NCBI RefSeq assembly: GCF_014145335.1
Contig: NZ_JACIVI010000005.1
Span: 143,503 to 207,502, forward strand
Direction: 5' to 3'
Length of the DNA stretch: 64,000 bases
DNA from: Aquariibacter albus
GTDB lineage: Bacteria > Pseudomonadota > Gammaproteobacteria > Burkholderiales > Burkholderiaceae_C
Positions 56,259 to 64,000 of the stretch are shown piece after piece (position 1 is the first letter of the stretch; each line of letters starts with the position of its first letter). The position numbers and the translations under genes are program-made. The notes under the pieces were generated by a model. It saw only the letters and a list, made by a program, of their open reading frames with translations. It ran no database searches and was not told the origin of the DNA.

Positions 56259-57179
56259 ATGGTCACCAAGAAACCCAAAGGCCTCGGCCTCGGCCTCGAA
56301 GCCCTGCTCGGCCCCAAGGTCAGCGAATCCCCCGTGGCCTCCGACGCCTCGGCTCCGTCGACCCTGAAGCTCGACCAGCTGCGCGCGGGCAAGTACCAGC
56401 CGCGCACGCGGATGGACGAGGGCGCGCTTTACGAGCTGGCGGAAAGCATCAAGGCCCAAGGCATCATGCAACCCATTCTGGTGCGCCCGCTCTCGGGCGA
56501 GAGCCAGAACGGCTGGCCGGCCTACGAGATCATTGCCGGCGAACGCCGCTCCCGGGCCGCGAAGCTGGCCGGCCTGGACGAGGTGCCGGTGCTGGTCAAG
56601 GTCGTGCCGGACGAGGCCGCCGCAGCCATGGCGCTGATCGAGAACATCCAGCGCGAGGACCTGAACCCGCTGGAAGAAGCCCAGGGTTTGCGGCGCCTCA
56701 CGCAGGAGTTTGGACTCACTCACGAAGCCGCGGCGCAGGCTGTGGGGCGCTCGCGCAGCGCAGCCTCCAACCTGCTGCGGCTGCTGAACCTGGCCGAGCC
56801 GGTGCAGGGCCTGCTGATGGCGGGCGACCTGGACATGGGGCATGCACGTGCCCTGCTGGCCCTGGACAAAGCGCAGCAGATCACCCACGCGCACGAGATC
56901 GTCGCCCGCAAGCTGAGCGTGCGCGAGGCCGAGAAGCTGGTGGCCCGCAGCGGCAGCCCGGCCCGGCAGAAGACCCTGCTGCGGGCCGCGGCCACCCCCC
57001 CCAAATCACGCGATGTGGCGCGGCTCGAAGAGGAACTCGCCGATGCACTGGCGGCCCCGGTGCAAATCCGGCTGAAGGGCCGCGGCACGGCCAGCCGCGG
57101 CGAGATCACCCTGCCCTTCGGCTCGCTCGATGAGCTTGACCATCTGATCGACCGCCTGCGCGCCCTGCGCCAGGCCTGA
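56259..57179 (+). CDS. parB: Chromosome partitioning protein ParB (Spo0J)
   Basis: A 306-residue ParB/Noc protein. N terminus KKPKGLGLGLEALLG, then the CTP-binding ParB N-terminal domain with GEQ..YEIIAGERRSRAAKLAGLDEVPVLVK (the GERR CTP patch) and ENIQREDLNPLEEAQGL. A helix-turn-helix follows (THEAAAQAVGRSRSAASNLLRLL). It loads as a CTP clamp at parS; three candidate sites lie 1.6-2.7 kb upstream, in mnmG and rsmG. Length and order match chromosomal, not plasmid, ParB. Confidence 0.97.
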   Translation: MVTKKPKGLGLGLEALLGPKVSESPVASDASAPSTLKLDQLRAGKYQPRTRMDEGALYELAESIKAQGIMQPILVRPLSGESQNGWPAYEIIAGERRSRAAKLAGLDEVPVLVKVVPDEAAAAMALIENIQREDLNPLEEAQGLRRLTQEFGLTHEAAAQAVGRSRSAASNLLRLLNLAEPVQGLLMAGDLDMGHARALLALDKAQQITHAHEIVARKLSVREAEKLVARSGSPARQKTLLRAAATPPKSRDVARLEEELADALAAPVQIRLKGRGTASRGEITLPFGSLDELDHLIDRLRALRQA

Positions 57180-57487
57180 GGTCCGCCGATCGGGCGCCAC
57201 CGTCGGGCGCTCGACATCGGCTGGACGGCCCCGGGAGGGGCACCGTTCTTGCAGAAGTCCGGACCTGCGCCGGCCCGCGTCGCTCGCACAAACCCTGTTC
57301 AGCCAGGGAACAGCGAGGCATCAGGGACTCTCATAAGCCCATACCTGCCTCGCTGAGCTGCGACGCTAAAGTCAAGCGCAAGCAATGCGTGATCGTGATG
57401 TGTGGTGCGTGACCCCAGGGGTCATGCCGCCTCGGGGTCCGACCCCGGCACGGCGTGGCCTTCGTGCAGCTTCTCCGGAGGACGACG
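57180..57487. other. Intergenic region between parB and prkA
   Basis: 308 bp with no gene. It contains a short GCCCC/GGGGC hairpin after parB (near 57225-57245), then an AT-richer stretch (about 57320-57380) where the prkA promoter should be, then two 15-bp palindromes (57410-57447). GGAGG lies 6 nt before the prkA ATG. No sigma-54 promoter was found. Confidence 0.5.
57410..57447. promoter_or_regulatory. Paired 15-bp palindromes upstream of prkA
   Basis: TGACCCC-A-GGGGTCA (57410-57424) and CGGGGTC-C-GACCCCG (57433-57447) are both perfect 7-1-7 palindromes made from the same GACCCC half-site, 8 bp apart. As DNA they could bind a dimeric regulator twice; as RNA they could fold in two alternative ways, 41-78 nt before the prkA ATG. 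Confidence 0.5.
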
Positions 57488-59410
57488 ATGGACGTGATCA
57501 GCAACTTTGCCGCGCGCTACGAGCGGAGTCGCGAGGAGGAGCTCTCCCTCGAGGACTACCTGGCCGAGTGCAAGCGCAAGCCCGTGGCCTACGCCACCGC
57601 CGCCGAGCGCATGCTGATGGCCATCGGCGAACCCGAGGTGATCGACACCCGCAACGATCCTCGGCTCTCGCGCCTGTTCGCGAACAAGGTCATCAAGCGC
57701 TATCCCGCCTTCGCCGAGTTCTACGGCATGGAGGATGCGATCGAACAGGTCGTCAGCTACTTCCGCCACGCGGCCCAGGGCCTGGAGGAGAAGAAGCAGA
57801 TCCTCTACCTGCTGGGCCCGGTGGGCGGCGGCAAGTCCTCCATCGCCGAGCGGCTCAAGCAGCTGATGGAGCAAGTGCCCTTCTACGCGATCAAGGGCTC
57901 GCCGGTGAACGAGTCGCCTCTCGGTCTCTTCGATCCGGCCGAGGACGGGCCCATCCTCGAGAAGGAATATGGCATCCCGCGCCGCTACCTGAACCGCGTG
58001 CTCAGCCCCTGGGCGGTCAAGCGGCTCGACGAATACGGTGGCGACATCCGCCGCTTCAAGGTCGTCAAGCGCTATCCCAGCGTGCTCAAGCAGGTCGGCA
58101 TCGCCAAGACCGAGCCGGGTGACGAGAACAACCAGGACATCAGCTCGCTCGTCGGCAAGGTCGACATCCGCAAGCTCGAAAGCTATGCCCAGGACGACCC
58201 CGACGCCTACAGCTACAGCGGCGGCCTGTGCCTGAGCAACCAGGGTCTGCTGGAGTTCGTCGAGATGTTCAAGGCGCCGATCAAGGTGCTGCATCCGCTG
58301 CTGACCGCCACGCAGGAGGGCAACTACAAGGGCACCGAAGGCTTCGGGGCCATCCCCTTCGACGGCGTCGTGCTCGCGCACAGCAACGAGAGCGAGTGGA
58401 AGGCCTTCCGCAACAACAAGAACAACGAGGCCTTCCTCGACCGCATCTACATCGTCAAGGTGCCCTACTGCCTGCGCGTGAGCGACGAGGTGAAGATCTA
58501 CGAGAAGCTGCTGCGCGGCTCCTCGCTGGCCGCAGCCACCTGCGCGCCGGGCACGCTGAAGATGATGAGCCAGTTCGCCATCCTCACGCGGCTCAAGGAG
58601 CCCGAGAACTCCTCGCTCTTCAGCAAGATGCTGGTCTATGACGGCGAGAACCTGAAGGACACCGATCCGCGCGCCAAGAGCTACCAGGAGTACCGCGACT
58701 ACGCCGGCGTCGACGAGGGCATGAGCGGCATCTCCACGCGCTTCGCCTACAAGATCCTCAGCAAGGTCTTCAACTTCGACAGCACCGAAGTCGCCGCCAA
58801 CCCGGTGCATCTGATGTACGTGCTCGAACAGCAGATCGAGCGCGAGCAGTTCCCGGCCGAGCTGGAGCAGAAGTACCTGGCCTTCATCAAGGAACACCTT
58901 TCGGTGCGCTATGCCGAGTTCATCGGCAAGGAGATCCAGACGGCCTACCTCGAAAGCTATTCCGAGTACGGCCAGAACATCTTCGACCGCTACGTGACCT
59001 ATGCCGACTACTGGATCCAGGATCAGGAGTACCGCGACACCGACACCGGCGAGGTCTTCGACCGCGCCAGCCTGAACGCCGAGCTGGAGAAGATCGAGAA
59101 GCCGGCGGGCATCGCCAACCCCAAGGACTTCCGCAACGAGATCGTCAACTTCGTGCTGCGGGCCCGTGCGAACAACGCCGGCAAGAACCCGAACTGGACC
59201 AGCTACGAGAAGCTGCGCACGGTGATCGAGAAGAAGATGTTCTCGAACACCGAGGAGCTGCTGCCGGTCATCAGCTTCAACGCCAAGGCCAGCGCCGACG
59301 AATCGAAGAAGCACGAGGACTTCGTCAACCGCATGGTGCAGAAGGGCTACACGCCCAAGCAGGTCCGCCTGCTCTGCGAGTGGTACCTGCGCGTGCGCAA
59401 GAGCAGCTGA
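57488..59410 (+). CDS. prkA: PrkA family serine protein kinase (YeaG)
   Basis: A 640-residue protein, the standard length. It starts MDVISNFAARYERSREEELSLEDYLAECKRKP, has an AAA+ domain with Walker A LGPVGGGKSSIAERL (about residue 115) and a C-terminal PrkA kinase-like domain ending VRLLCEWYLRVRKSS. E. coli YeaG is a stress- and nitrogen-starvation-induced kinase that acts with YeaH; recent work on relatives sees AAA+ protease activity. GGAGG precedes the ATG. It begins the prkA-yeaH-spoVR triad, which is conserved across Proteobacteria. Confidence 0.96.
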   Translation: MDVISNFAARYERSREEELSLEDYLAECKRKPVAYATAAERMLMAIGEPEVIDTRNDPRLSRLFANKVIKRYPAFAEFYGMEDAIEQVVSYFRHAAQGLEEKKQILYLLGPVGGGKSSIAERLKQLMEQVPFYAIKGSPVNESPLGLFDPAEDGPILEKEYGIPRRYLNRVLSPWAVKRLDEYGGDIRRFKVVKRYPSVLKQVGIAKTEPGDENNQDISSLVGKVDIRKLESYAQDDPDAYSYSGGLCLSNQGLLEFVEMFKAPIKVLHPLLTATQEGNYKGTEGFGAIPFDGVVLAHSNESEWKAFRNNKNNEAFLDRIYIVKVPYCLRVSDEVKIYEKLLRGSSLAAATCAPGTLKMMSQFAILTRLKEPENSSLFSKMLVYDGENLKDTDPRAKSYQEYRDYAGVDEGMSGISTRFAYKILSKVFNFDSTEVAANPVHLMYVLEQQIEREQFPAELEQKYLAFIKEHLSVRYAEFIGKEIQTAYLESYSEYGQNIFDRYVTYADYWIQDQEYRDTDTGEVFDRASLNAELEKIEKPAGIANPKDFRNEIVNFVLRARANNAGKNPNWTSYEKLRTVIEKKMFSNTEELLPVISFNAKASADESKKHEDFVNRMVQKGYTPKQVRLLCEWYLRVRKSS

Positions 59411-59522
59411 AGGCCAGCATGCTTTTCAGGCGACATCCAGCAGGCGCGACGGGTCCGGCGCAGCCGGCCCGTTCGGGCCGCCCCCCAGGGGGAGAGCGCC
59501 GCTGGCGCGACGGGGGGGAGTC

Positions 59523-60815
59523 ATGAGCTTGATCATCGACCGGCGGCTGGCGGGCAAGAACAAGTCCATCGGCAACCGCGAGCGCTTCCTGCGGCGCCAC
59601 AAGCAACAGATCCGCGAGGCCGTGCGCAAGGCCGTCAGCGGCCGCGGCATCCGCGACATCGAGCGCGGCGAGGACATCACCCTACCCAAGCGCGATGTGT
59701 CCGAGCCCGTCTTCCGCCATGGCCACGGCGGCAGCCGCGAGATGGTGCACCCCGGGAATCGCGAGTACGTGACAGGCGACCAGATCGAGCGCCCGAAGGG
59801 AGGCGGCGGCGGGAGCGGTGGCGGCAGCGGCCAGGCCAGCGACTCCGGGGAGGGCGAGGACGACTTCGTCTTCCACCTGAACAAGGAAGAGTTCATGCAG
59901 GTCTTCTTCGAGGACCTGGCCCTGCCCAACCTCGTCAAGACCGCGCTGGCCGAGGTGCCGGAATGGAAGAGCCAGCGCGCCGGCTTCTCCAGCGACGGCA
60001 CGCCGAACAACCTGCACGTGGTGCGCTCGATGCGCGGCGCGCTGGGGCGTCGCATCGCGCTGGGCGGCGAGCCACGCCGCGAGCTGCGCGAGCTTGAGGC
60101 TCAGCGCATGAGCCTGATGCTCGAAGGCCCAGGCAGTGCCGGCGCAGCCCTGCATGCGCATGCCCTGCGGGATCTCGAAAGCCGCATCGAGGCGTTGCGC
60201 GCCCGCATCGGTCGCATCCCCTACCTCGACCCCATCGACCTGCGCTACCGCAGCCGCGTGCGCGTGCCGGTGCCGACGACGCGGGCGGTGATGTTCTGCC
60301 TGATGGACGTCAGCGGATCGATGGACGAGCAGCGCAAGGACCTGGCCAAGCGCTTCTTCATCCTGCTCTACCTCTTTCTGACCCGGCACTACGAGAAGAT
60401 CGAACTGGTCTTCATCCGCCACCACACCCAGGCGCAGGAGGTCGACGAACACGGCTTCTTCCATGCCACCGAAACCGGCGGCACCGTGGTCAGCAGCGCC
60501 CTGGTGCTGGCCGACGAGATCGCCCGCAGCCGCTACCCCAGCAGCGAGTGGAACCTCTACATCGCCCAGGCCAGCGATGGCGACAACTGGCACCACGACA
60601 GCAGCCGCTGCCGCCAGCTCGTCGAGGAGAAGCTGCTGCCCCTGGTGCGCTACTACGCCTACCTGCAGGTGGCCGAGGCCGAGCAGAACCTGTGGGACGA
60701 ATACACGCAGATCGCCGCCGCGCACAAGCACTTCGCGATGCGCAAGGTGCTGAGCCCGGGTGAGATCTACCCCGTCTTCCGCGAGCTGTTCAAGAAGGAA
60801 GGCAGCCCGACCTGA
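59523..60815 (+). CDS. yeaH: YeaH/YhbH family protein (DUF444)
   Basis: A 430-residue protein. It opens LIIDRRLAGKNKSIGNRERFLRRHKQQIREAVRKAVSGRGIRDIERGEDITLP, the DUF444 signature. A Gly/Ser-rich linker lies near residues 96-108 and a von Willebrand-like domain follows with the MIDAS motif MDVSGSMDEQRKDLAKRFF. Its E. coli relative YeaH pairs with YeaG in the stationary-phase and stress response. It starts 112 bp after prkA and is followed 31 bp later by the spoVR gene. Confidence 0.95.
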   Translation: MSLIIDRRLAGKNKSIGNRERFLRRHKQQIREAVRKAVSGRGIRDIERGEDITLPKRDVSEPVFRHGHGGSREMVHPGNREYVTGDQIERPKGGGGGSGGGSGQASDSGEGEDDFVFHLNKEEFMQVFFEDLALPNLVKTALAEVPEWKSQRAGFSSDGTPNNLHVVRSMRGALGRRIALGGEPRRELRELEAQRMSLMLEGPGSAGAALHAHALRDLESRIEALRARIGRIPYLDPIDLRYRSRVRVPVPTTRAVMFCLMDVSGSMDEQRKDLAKRFFILLYLFLTRHYEKIELVFIRHHTQAQEVDEHGFFHATETGGTVVSSALVLADEIARSRYPSSEWNLYIAQASDGDNWHHDSSRCRQLVEEKLLPLVRYYAYLQVAEAEQNLWDEYTQIAAAHKHFAMRKVLSPGEIYPVFRELFKKEGSPT

Positions 60816-60846
60816 GGGAAGGGCTCGTGCCGCCGAGGAACCCACG

Positions 60847-62439
60847 ATGCGCCAGCCCCACCCGCCCCTGTCGAGCCTGGACAGCCCTCGCCGCACGCCG
60901 CTTCGGATGGCCGCCGCCGACCTCGGCCCATTGCAGCGCGCCGAGCCCCTGCCCGTGGCCAGCGACTGGACCTTCGAGCTGATCGAGCAGTACCACGCGG
61001 CCATCCGCGCGGCGGCCGCACGCTACGGCCTGGACACCTACCCGAACCAGCTGGAGATCATCACCGCCGAGCAGATGATGGACGCCTACGCCAGCGTGGG
61101 CATGCCGGTGAACTACCGGCACTGGAGCTACGGAAAGGAGTTCATCGCCACCGAGAAAAGCTACAAGCGCGGCCACATGGGCCTGGCCTACGAGATCGTC
61201 ATCAACAGCAACCCCTGCATCAGCTACCTGATGGAGGAGAACACGCTGGCCATGCAGGCCCTGGTGATCGCGCATGCGGCCTACGGCCACAACAGCTTCT
61301 TCAAGGGCAACTACCTGTTCCGGATGTGGACGGACGCCTCGTCGATCATCGACTACCTCGTCTACGCGAAGAACTACATCGCCGACTGCGAGCAGCGCCA
61401 CGGCATCGAGGCGGTGGAGGACACGCTCGATTCCTGCCACGCGCTGATGAACCATGGCGTCGACCGCTACCGGCGCCCGAGCAAGCTCAGCCTGGCGGAG
61501 GAACGTGCGCGCCGCGAGGACCGCGAGGCCTACGCCCAGCGCCAGATCAACGATCTCTGGCGCACGCTGCCGCGCAAGGCCCAGGCGCCCGACGAGGTCG
61601 CCGAGAGCAGCCGCTTCCCTGCGGAACCGCAGGAGAACCTGCTCTATTTCATCGAGAAGAACGCGCCGCTGCTGGAGCCCTGGCAACGCGAAGTGGTGCG
61701 CATCGTGCGCAAGGTGGCGCAGTACTTCTACCCGCAGCGCCAGACCCAGGTGATGAACGAAGGCTGGGCCACCTTCTGGCACCACCGCCTGCTCAACACC
61801 CTGTACGACCAGGGCCTGCTGGGCGACGGCATGATGATCGAGTGGATGAAGTCGCACACCAACGTGATCTTCCAGCCGCCGGTCGACCACCCCGGCTACA
61901 GCGGGCTCAACCCGTATGCGCTGGGTTTCGCGATGTACACCGACCTCCAGCGCATCTGCGAACAGCCCACCGACGAGGACCGCCACTGGTTTCCCGACAT
62001 CGCCGGCCGCGACTGGCTGCTGACGCTCGACGAGGCCATGCGCAACTTCAAGGACGAGAGCTTCATCGGCCAGTACCTCAGCCCGAAGGTGATGCGCGAC
62101 TTCCGCCTCTTCGCGATCCGCGACGAGGAGAAGGCGCCGACGCTGGAGATCAGCGCCATCCACGACGAAGCCGGCTACCGCCGCCTGCGCGAGGCGCTGT
62201 CGCGGCAGTACGACCTGGGCAGCCGCGAGCCCAACATCCAGGTCTGGAACGTGAACCTGCGCGGCGACCGCTCGCTGTTGCTGCGCCACACCCAGCACAA
62301 CAACCGGCCGATGGGCGACAGCGCGCCCGAGGTGCTCAAGCACGTCGCGCGGCTCTGGGGCTTCGACGTGCACCTGGAGAGCGTGAACGGCCAGGGCCAG
62401 ACCACGCAGCGCTGGTCGGCCCCCGGGCCGCGGCACTGA
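60847..62439 (+). CDS. SpoVR family protein (YcgB-like)
   Basis: A 530-residue protein from the ATG at 60847; an in-frame ATG at 60760 would overlap yeaH and is not used. WTFELIEQYHAAIRAAAARYGLDTYPNQLEIITAEQMMDAYASVGMPVNYRHWSYGKEF and HAAYGHNSFFKGNYLF mark the SpoVR family; YPQRQTQVMNEGWATFWHH follows. The name comes from spore cortex formation in Bacillus; in non-spore-formers the gene almost always lies with prkA and yeaH, as here, and the biochemical function is unknown. Confidence 0.95.
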   Translation: MRQPHPPLSSLDSPRRTPLRMAAADLGPLQRAEPLPVASDWTFELIEQYHAAIRAAAARYGLDTYPNQLEIITAEQMMDAYASVGMPVNYRHWSYGKEFIATEKSYKRGHMGLAYEIVINSNPCISYLMEENTLAMQALVIAHAAYGHNSFFKGNYLFRMWTDASSIIDYLVYAKNYIADCEQRHGIEAVEDTLDSCHALMNHGVDRYRRPSKLSLAEERARREDREAYAQRQINDLWRTLPRKAQAPDEVAESSRFPAEPQENLLYFIEKNAPLLEPWQREVVRIVRKVAQYFYPQRQTQVMNEGWATFWHHRLLNTLYDQGLLGDGMMIEWMKSHTNVIFQPPVDHPGYSGLNPYALGFAMYTDLQRICEQPTDEDRHWFPDIAGRDWLLTLDEAMRNFKDESFIGQYLSPKVMRDFRLFAIRDEEKAPTLEISAIHDEAGYRRLREALSRQYDLGSREPNIQVWNVNLRGDRSLLLRHTQHNNRPMGDSAPEVLKHVARLWGFDVHLESVNGQGQTTQRWSAPGPRH

Positions 62440-62455
62440 GCCCGGCCGCGGCCGC

Positions 62456-63871
62456 TCAGCCTGCGGCCGCGAAGATCTTGCCGGGGTTGAAGAGCCCCCG
62501 CGGATCCAGCGCCTGCTTGATCGCGCGCATCAGGGCCACCGACTCCGGCCCGATCTCATCGAGCAGGAAGCCCTGCTTGTGCAGGCCGATGCCGTGCTCG
62601 CCGGTGCAGCTGCCTTCGGCCGCCAGCGCGCGGGCCACCAGGCGCGCGTTCAGTGCCTCGGCGGTGTCGCGCTCGGCCGCGGAGGCCGGGTCGATCAGGT
62701 AGCCCAGGTGGAAGTTGCCGTCGCCGACATGGCCGACGATGAAGTAGGGCAGGCCGCTGGCCTCCACGTCCGCAATCGCGGCCTCGATGCAGGCGGCCAG
62801 GCGCGAGACCGGCACGCAGCTGTCGGTGGTGATCGCGCGGCAGCCCGGCCGGCTCTGGAGGGCGGCGTGATAGGCCCGGTGGCGGGCCGTCCACAGCCGG
62901 CGACGGGCCTCGGGCGTGCTGGCCCAGTCGAAGTCGCTGCCGCCGTGCTCGGCGGCCAAGGCCTGCACGGTCTCGGCCTGCTCGCGCACGCCGGCCGGGC
63001 TGCCGTGGAACTCCATCAGCAGCATCGGCGCCTCGCGCAGGTTCAGGCCGTCGTGGCGCTTGACCGCGCGGATGGCATGCGGATCGAGCAGCTCGCAGCG
63101 CGCGATCGGCAGGCCCATCTGGATGAGTGCGATGGCCGTCCGCACCGCCGCGTCGACACTGGGAAAGTGCGCGACCGCCGCGCTCACCGCCTCGGGCAGG
63201 GGATGCAGCTTCAGCGTGATCTCGGTGATCACGCCCAGCGTGCCCTCGCTGCCGACGAAGAGCCGGGTCAAGTCGTAGCCGGCCGAGGACTTGCGCGCCC
63301 GCGTGCCCGTGCGCACCGCGCGGCTGCCCTGCGCGGCATCGGCCACCACCACGCGCAGACCCAGCACGTTCTCGCGCATGGTGCCGTAGCGGACGGCATT
63401 GGTGCCGCTGGCCCGGGTGGCGCACATGCCGCCGATCGTCGCGTTCGCGCCGGGGTCGATGGGGAAGAAGAGGCCGGCATGGCGCAGCGCCTCGTTGAGC
63501 TGCTCGCGGCTCACACCCGGCTGGACGGTGGCCGTCAGGTCCTCGGGGTCAATCCGCAGGATGCGGTTCATGCCGTTCAGGTCCAGGCTCAGCCCGCCCT
63601 GCACGGCCAGCAGATGGCCTTCGAGCGAGGAGCCCGCACCGAAGGGGATCAGCGGCAGGCCATGGTGCTGGGCCAGGGCGACGGCAGCCAGCACATCGGC
63701 CTCGTCGGCGCAGAACAGCACGGCCTGGGGCGGCTGCGGGTCGAAGGGCGATTCATCACGACCATGCTGCAGGCAGACCGCAGTGGCGGTGGAGAGGCGC
63801 TCGCCGAAGCGCTCGCGCAGCGCCGCGAGCGTCAAGGCGGACAGGGGCGGCAGATCGGCGGTATCGGGCAT
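62456..63871 (-). CDS. FAD-linked D-lactate dehydrogenase-like oxidoreductase
   Basis: A 471-residue flavoprotein of the GlcD/Dld1 class from the ATG at 63871. The FAD-binding PCMH domain has PLIPFGAGSSLEGHL and NATIGGMCATRASGTNAVRYGTMRENVLGLRVV; the C-terminal domain has YFIVGHVGDGNFHLGYLID and GSCTGEHGIGLHKQGFL. The GAGSSLEGH variant points to the mitochondrial-type D-lactate dehydrogenase (cytochrome) group rather than to GlcD. No partner subunit is adjacent. It is convergent with spoVR (16-bp gap). Upstream, 63872-64000 has no recognisable gene. Confidence 0.88.
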   Translation of the reverse strand: MPDTADLPPLSALTLAALRERFGERLSTATAVCLQHGRDESPFDPQPPQAVLFCADEADVLAAVALAQHHGLPLIPFGAGSSLEGHLLAVQGGLSLDLNGMNRILRIDPEDLTATVQPGVSREQLNEALRHAGLFFPIDPGANATIGGMCATRASGTNAVRYGTMRENVLGLRVVVADAAQGSRAVRTGTRARKSSAGYDLTRLFVGSEGTLGVITEITLKLHPLPEAVSAAVAHFPSVDAAVRTAIALIQMGLPIARCELLDPHAIRAVKRHDGLNLREAPMLLMEFHGSPAGVREQAETVQALAAEHGGSDFDWASTPEARRRLWTARHRAYHAALQSRPGCRAITTDSCVPVSRLAACIEAAIADVEASGLPYFIVGHVGDGNFHLGYLIDPASAAERDTAEALNARLVARALAAEGSCTGEHGIGLHKQGFLLDEIGPESVALMRAIKQALDPRGLFNPGKIFAAAG

Positions 63872-64000
63872 CGGAACAGCTCTCCGGCAAGGCCCGGATG
63901 ATGCGGCCCGCCCGCCGGGCCGGCCATCGGCAGGCACCCGGGCCGGCGCTTGGCCCTGCGGCTGCCGGCGGCGGGCCGAGCAGGGACACTCCGTGCATGG

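Noticed and set aside
60847-62439. Sporulation function for the SpoVR gene
   Set aside because: The host is a betaproteobacterium and the gene is in the prkA-yeaH-spoVR stress context.

Overview
The window is chromosomal DNA from a high-GC, PHA-accumulating betaproteobacterium, most likely of the order Burkholderiales (Rubrivivax/Leptothrix/Methylibium-like). The clues are a PhaM-type PHA granule protein, a DUF3567 protein next to a stand-alone homocysteine-methyltransferase half of MetH, an NhaR-type LysR regulator, a PEP-CTERM surface protein and the mnmG-rsmG-parA-parB order. The species assignment is inference. Coding density is high on both strands. I saw no rRNA, tRNA, CRISPR array, insertion sequence or prophage. 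The mnmG-rsmG-parAB block with three parS-like sites suggests that the right half lies in the origin-proximal domain, although dnaA and oriC are not in the window.

Layout. 1-5.4 kb: a DUF1800/DUF1501 pair (the second gene cut by the window edge), an OmpA-like lipoprotein, the N-terminal half of a split methionine synthase, DUF3567 and DUF3108 proteins. 5.5-7.4 kb: phaM and a translationally coupled FIST sensor gene. 7.5-13.5 kb: a glycolate oxidation operon in which glcD-glcE and glcF are separated by DUF1275, LrgA and LrgB membrane-protein genes; I read this as glycolate transport plus oxidation. 13.5-20.2 kb: NhaR-type regulator, TerC/Alx protein, TonB-dependent receptor, aromatic aminotransferase, glutathione peroxidase. 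20.3-23.9 kb: HDOD protein, then two 24-codon pqqA genes (PQQ precursor peptide), each with its own terminator and a shared upstream element, on either side of a PAS-GGDEF diguanylate cyclase gene. 24-31.7 kb: a Yej-like peptide ABC transporter with a divergent pair of paralogous binding proteins. 31.8-35.4 kb: ilvE, a CHCC zinc-finger protein, MOSC protein, ChaN-like protein, rlmJ. 35.5-39.2 kb: a PEP-CTERM protein in visibly AT-richer DNA, an LplT/Aas-like MFS protein with a decayed acyltransferase tail, and an exosortase-associated CAAX-protease-like protein. 39.2-45.2 kb: apt, a Kef-type antiporter, then kdsD-kdsC-lptC followed by a short-chain dehydrogenase in place of lptA/lptB. 45.3-51.9 kb: glycine-rich RRM protein, secreted single EF-hand peptide, a possible small RNA, TauE/SafE permease, TAP-like hydrolase, NatAB-like ABC exporter, a DUF2061 gene under a Fur-like palindrome, and a YkgJ protein. 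52-57.2 kb: mnmG-rsmG-parA-hydrolase-parB. 57.5-62.4 kb: the prkA-yeaH-spoVR stress triad. 62.5-63.9 kb: a D-lactate dehydrogenase-like flavoprotein.

The most notable items are the two orphan pqqA copies with a duplicated upstream element, the LrgAB/DUF1275 genes inside the glc operon, the decayed acyltransferase domain fused to an LplT-like transporter, the paired palindromes in front of prkA, and a structured intergenic transcript candidate near 46.6 kb.
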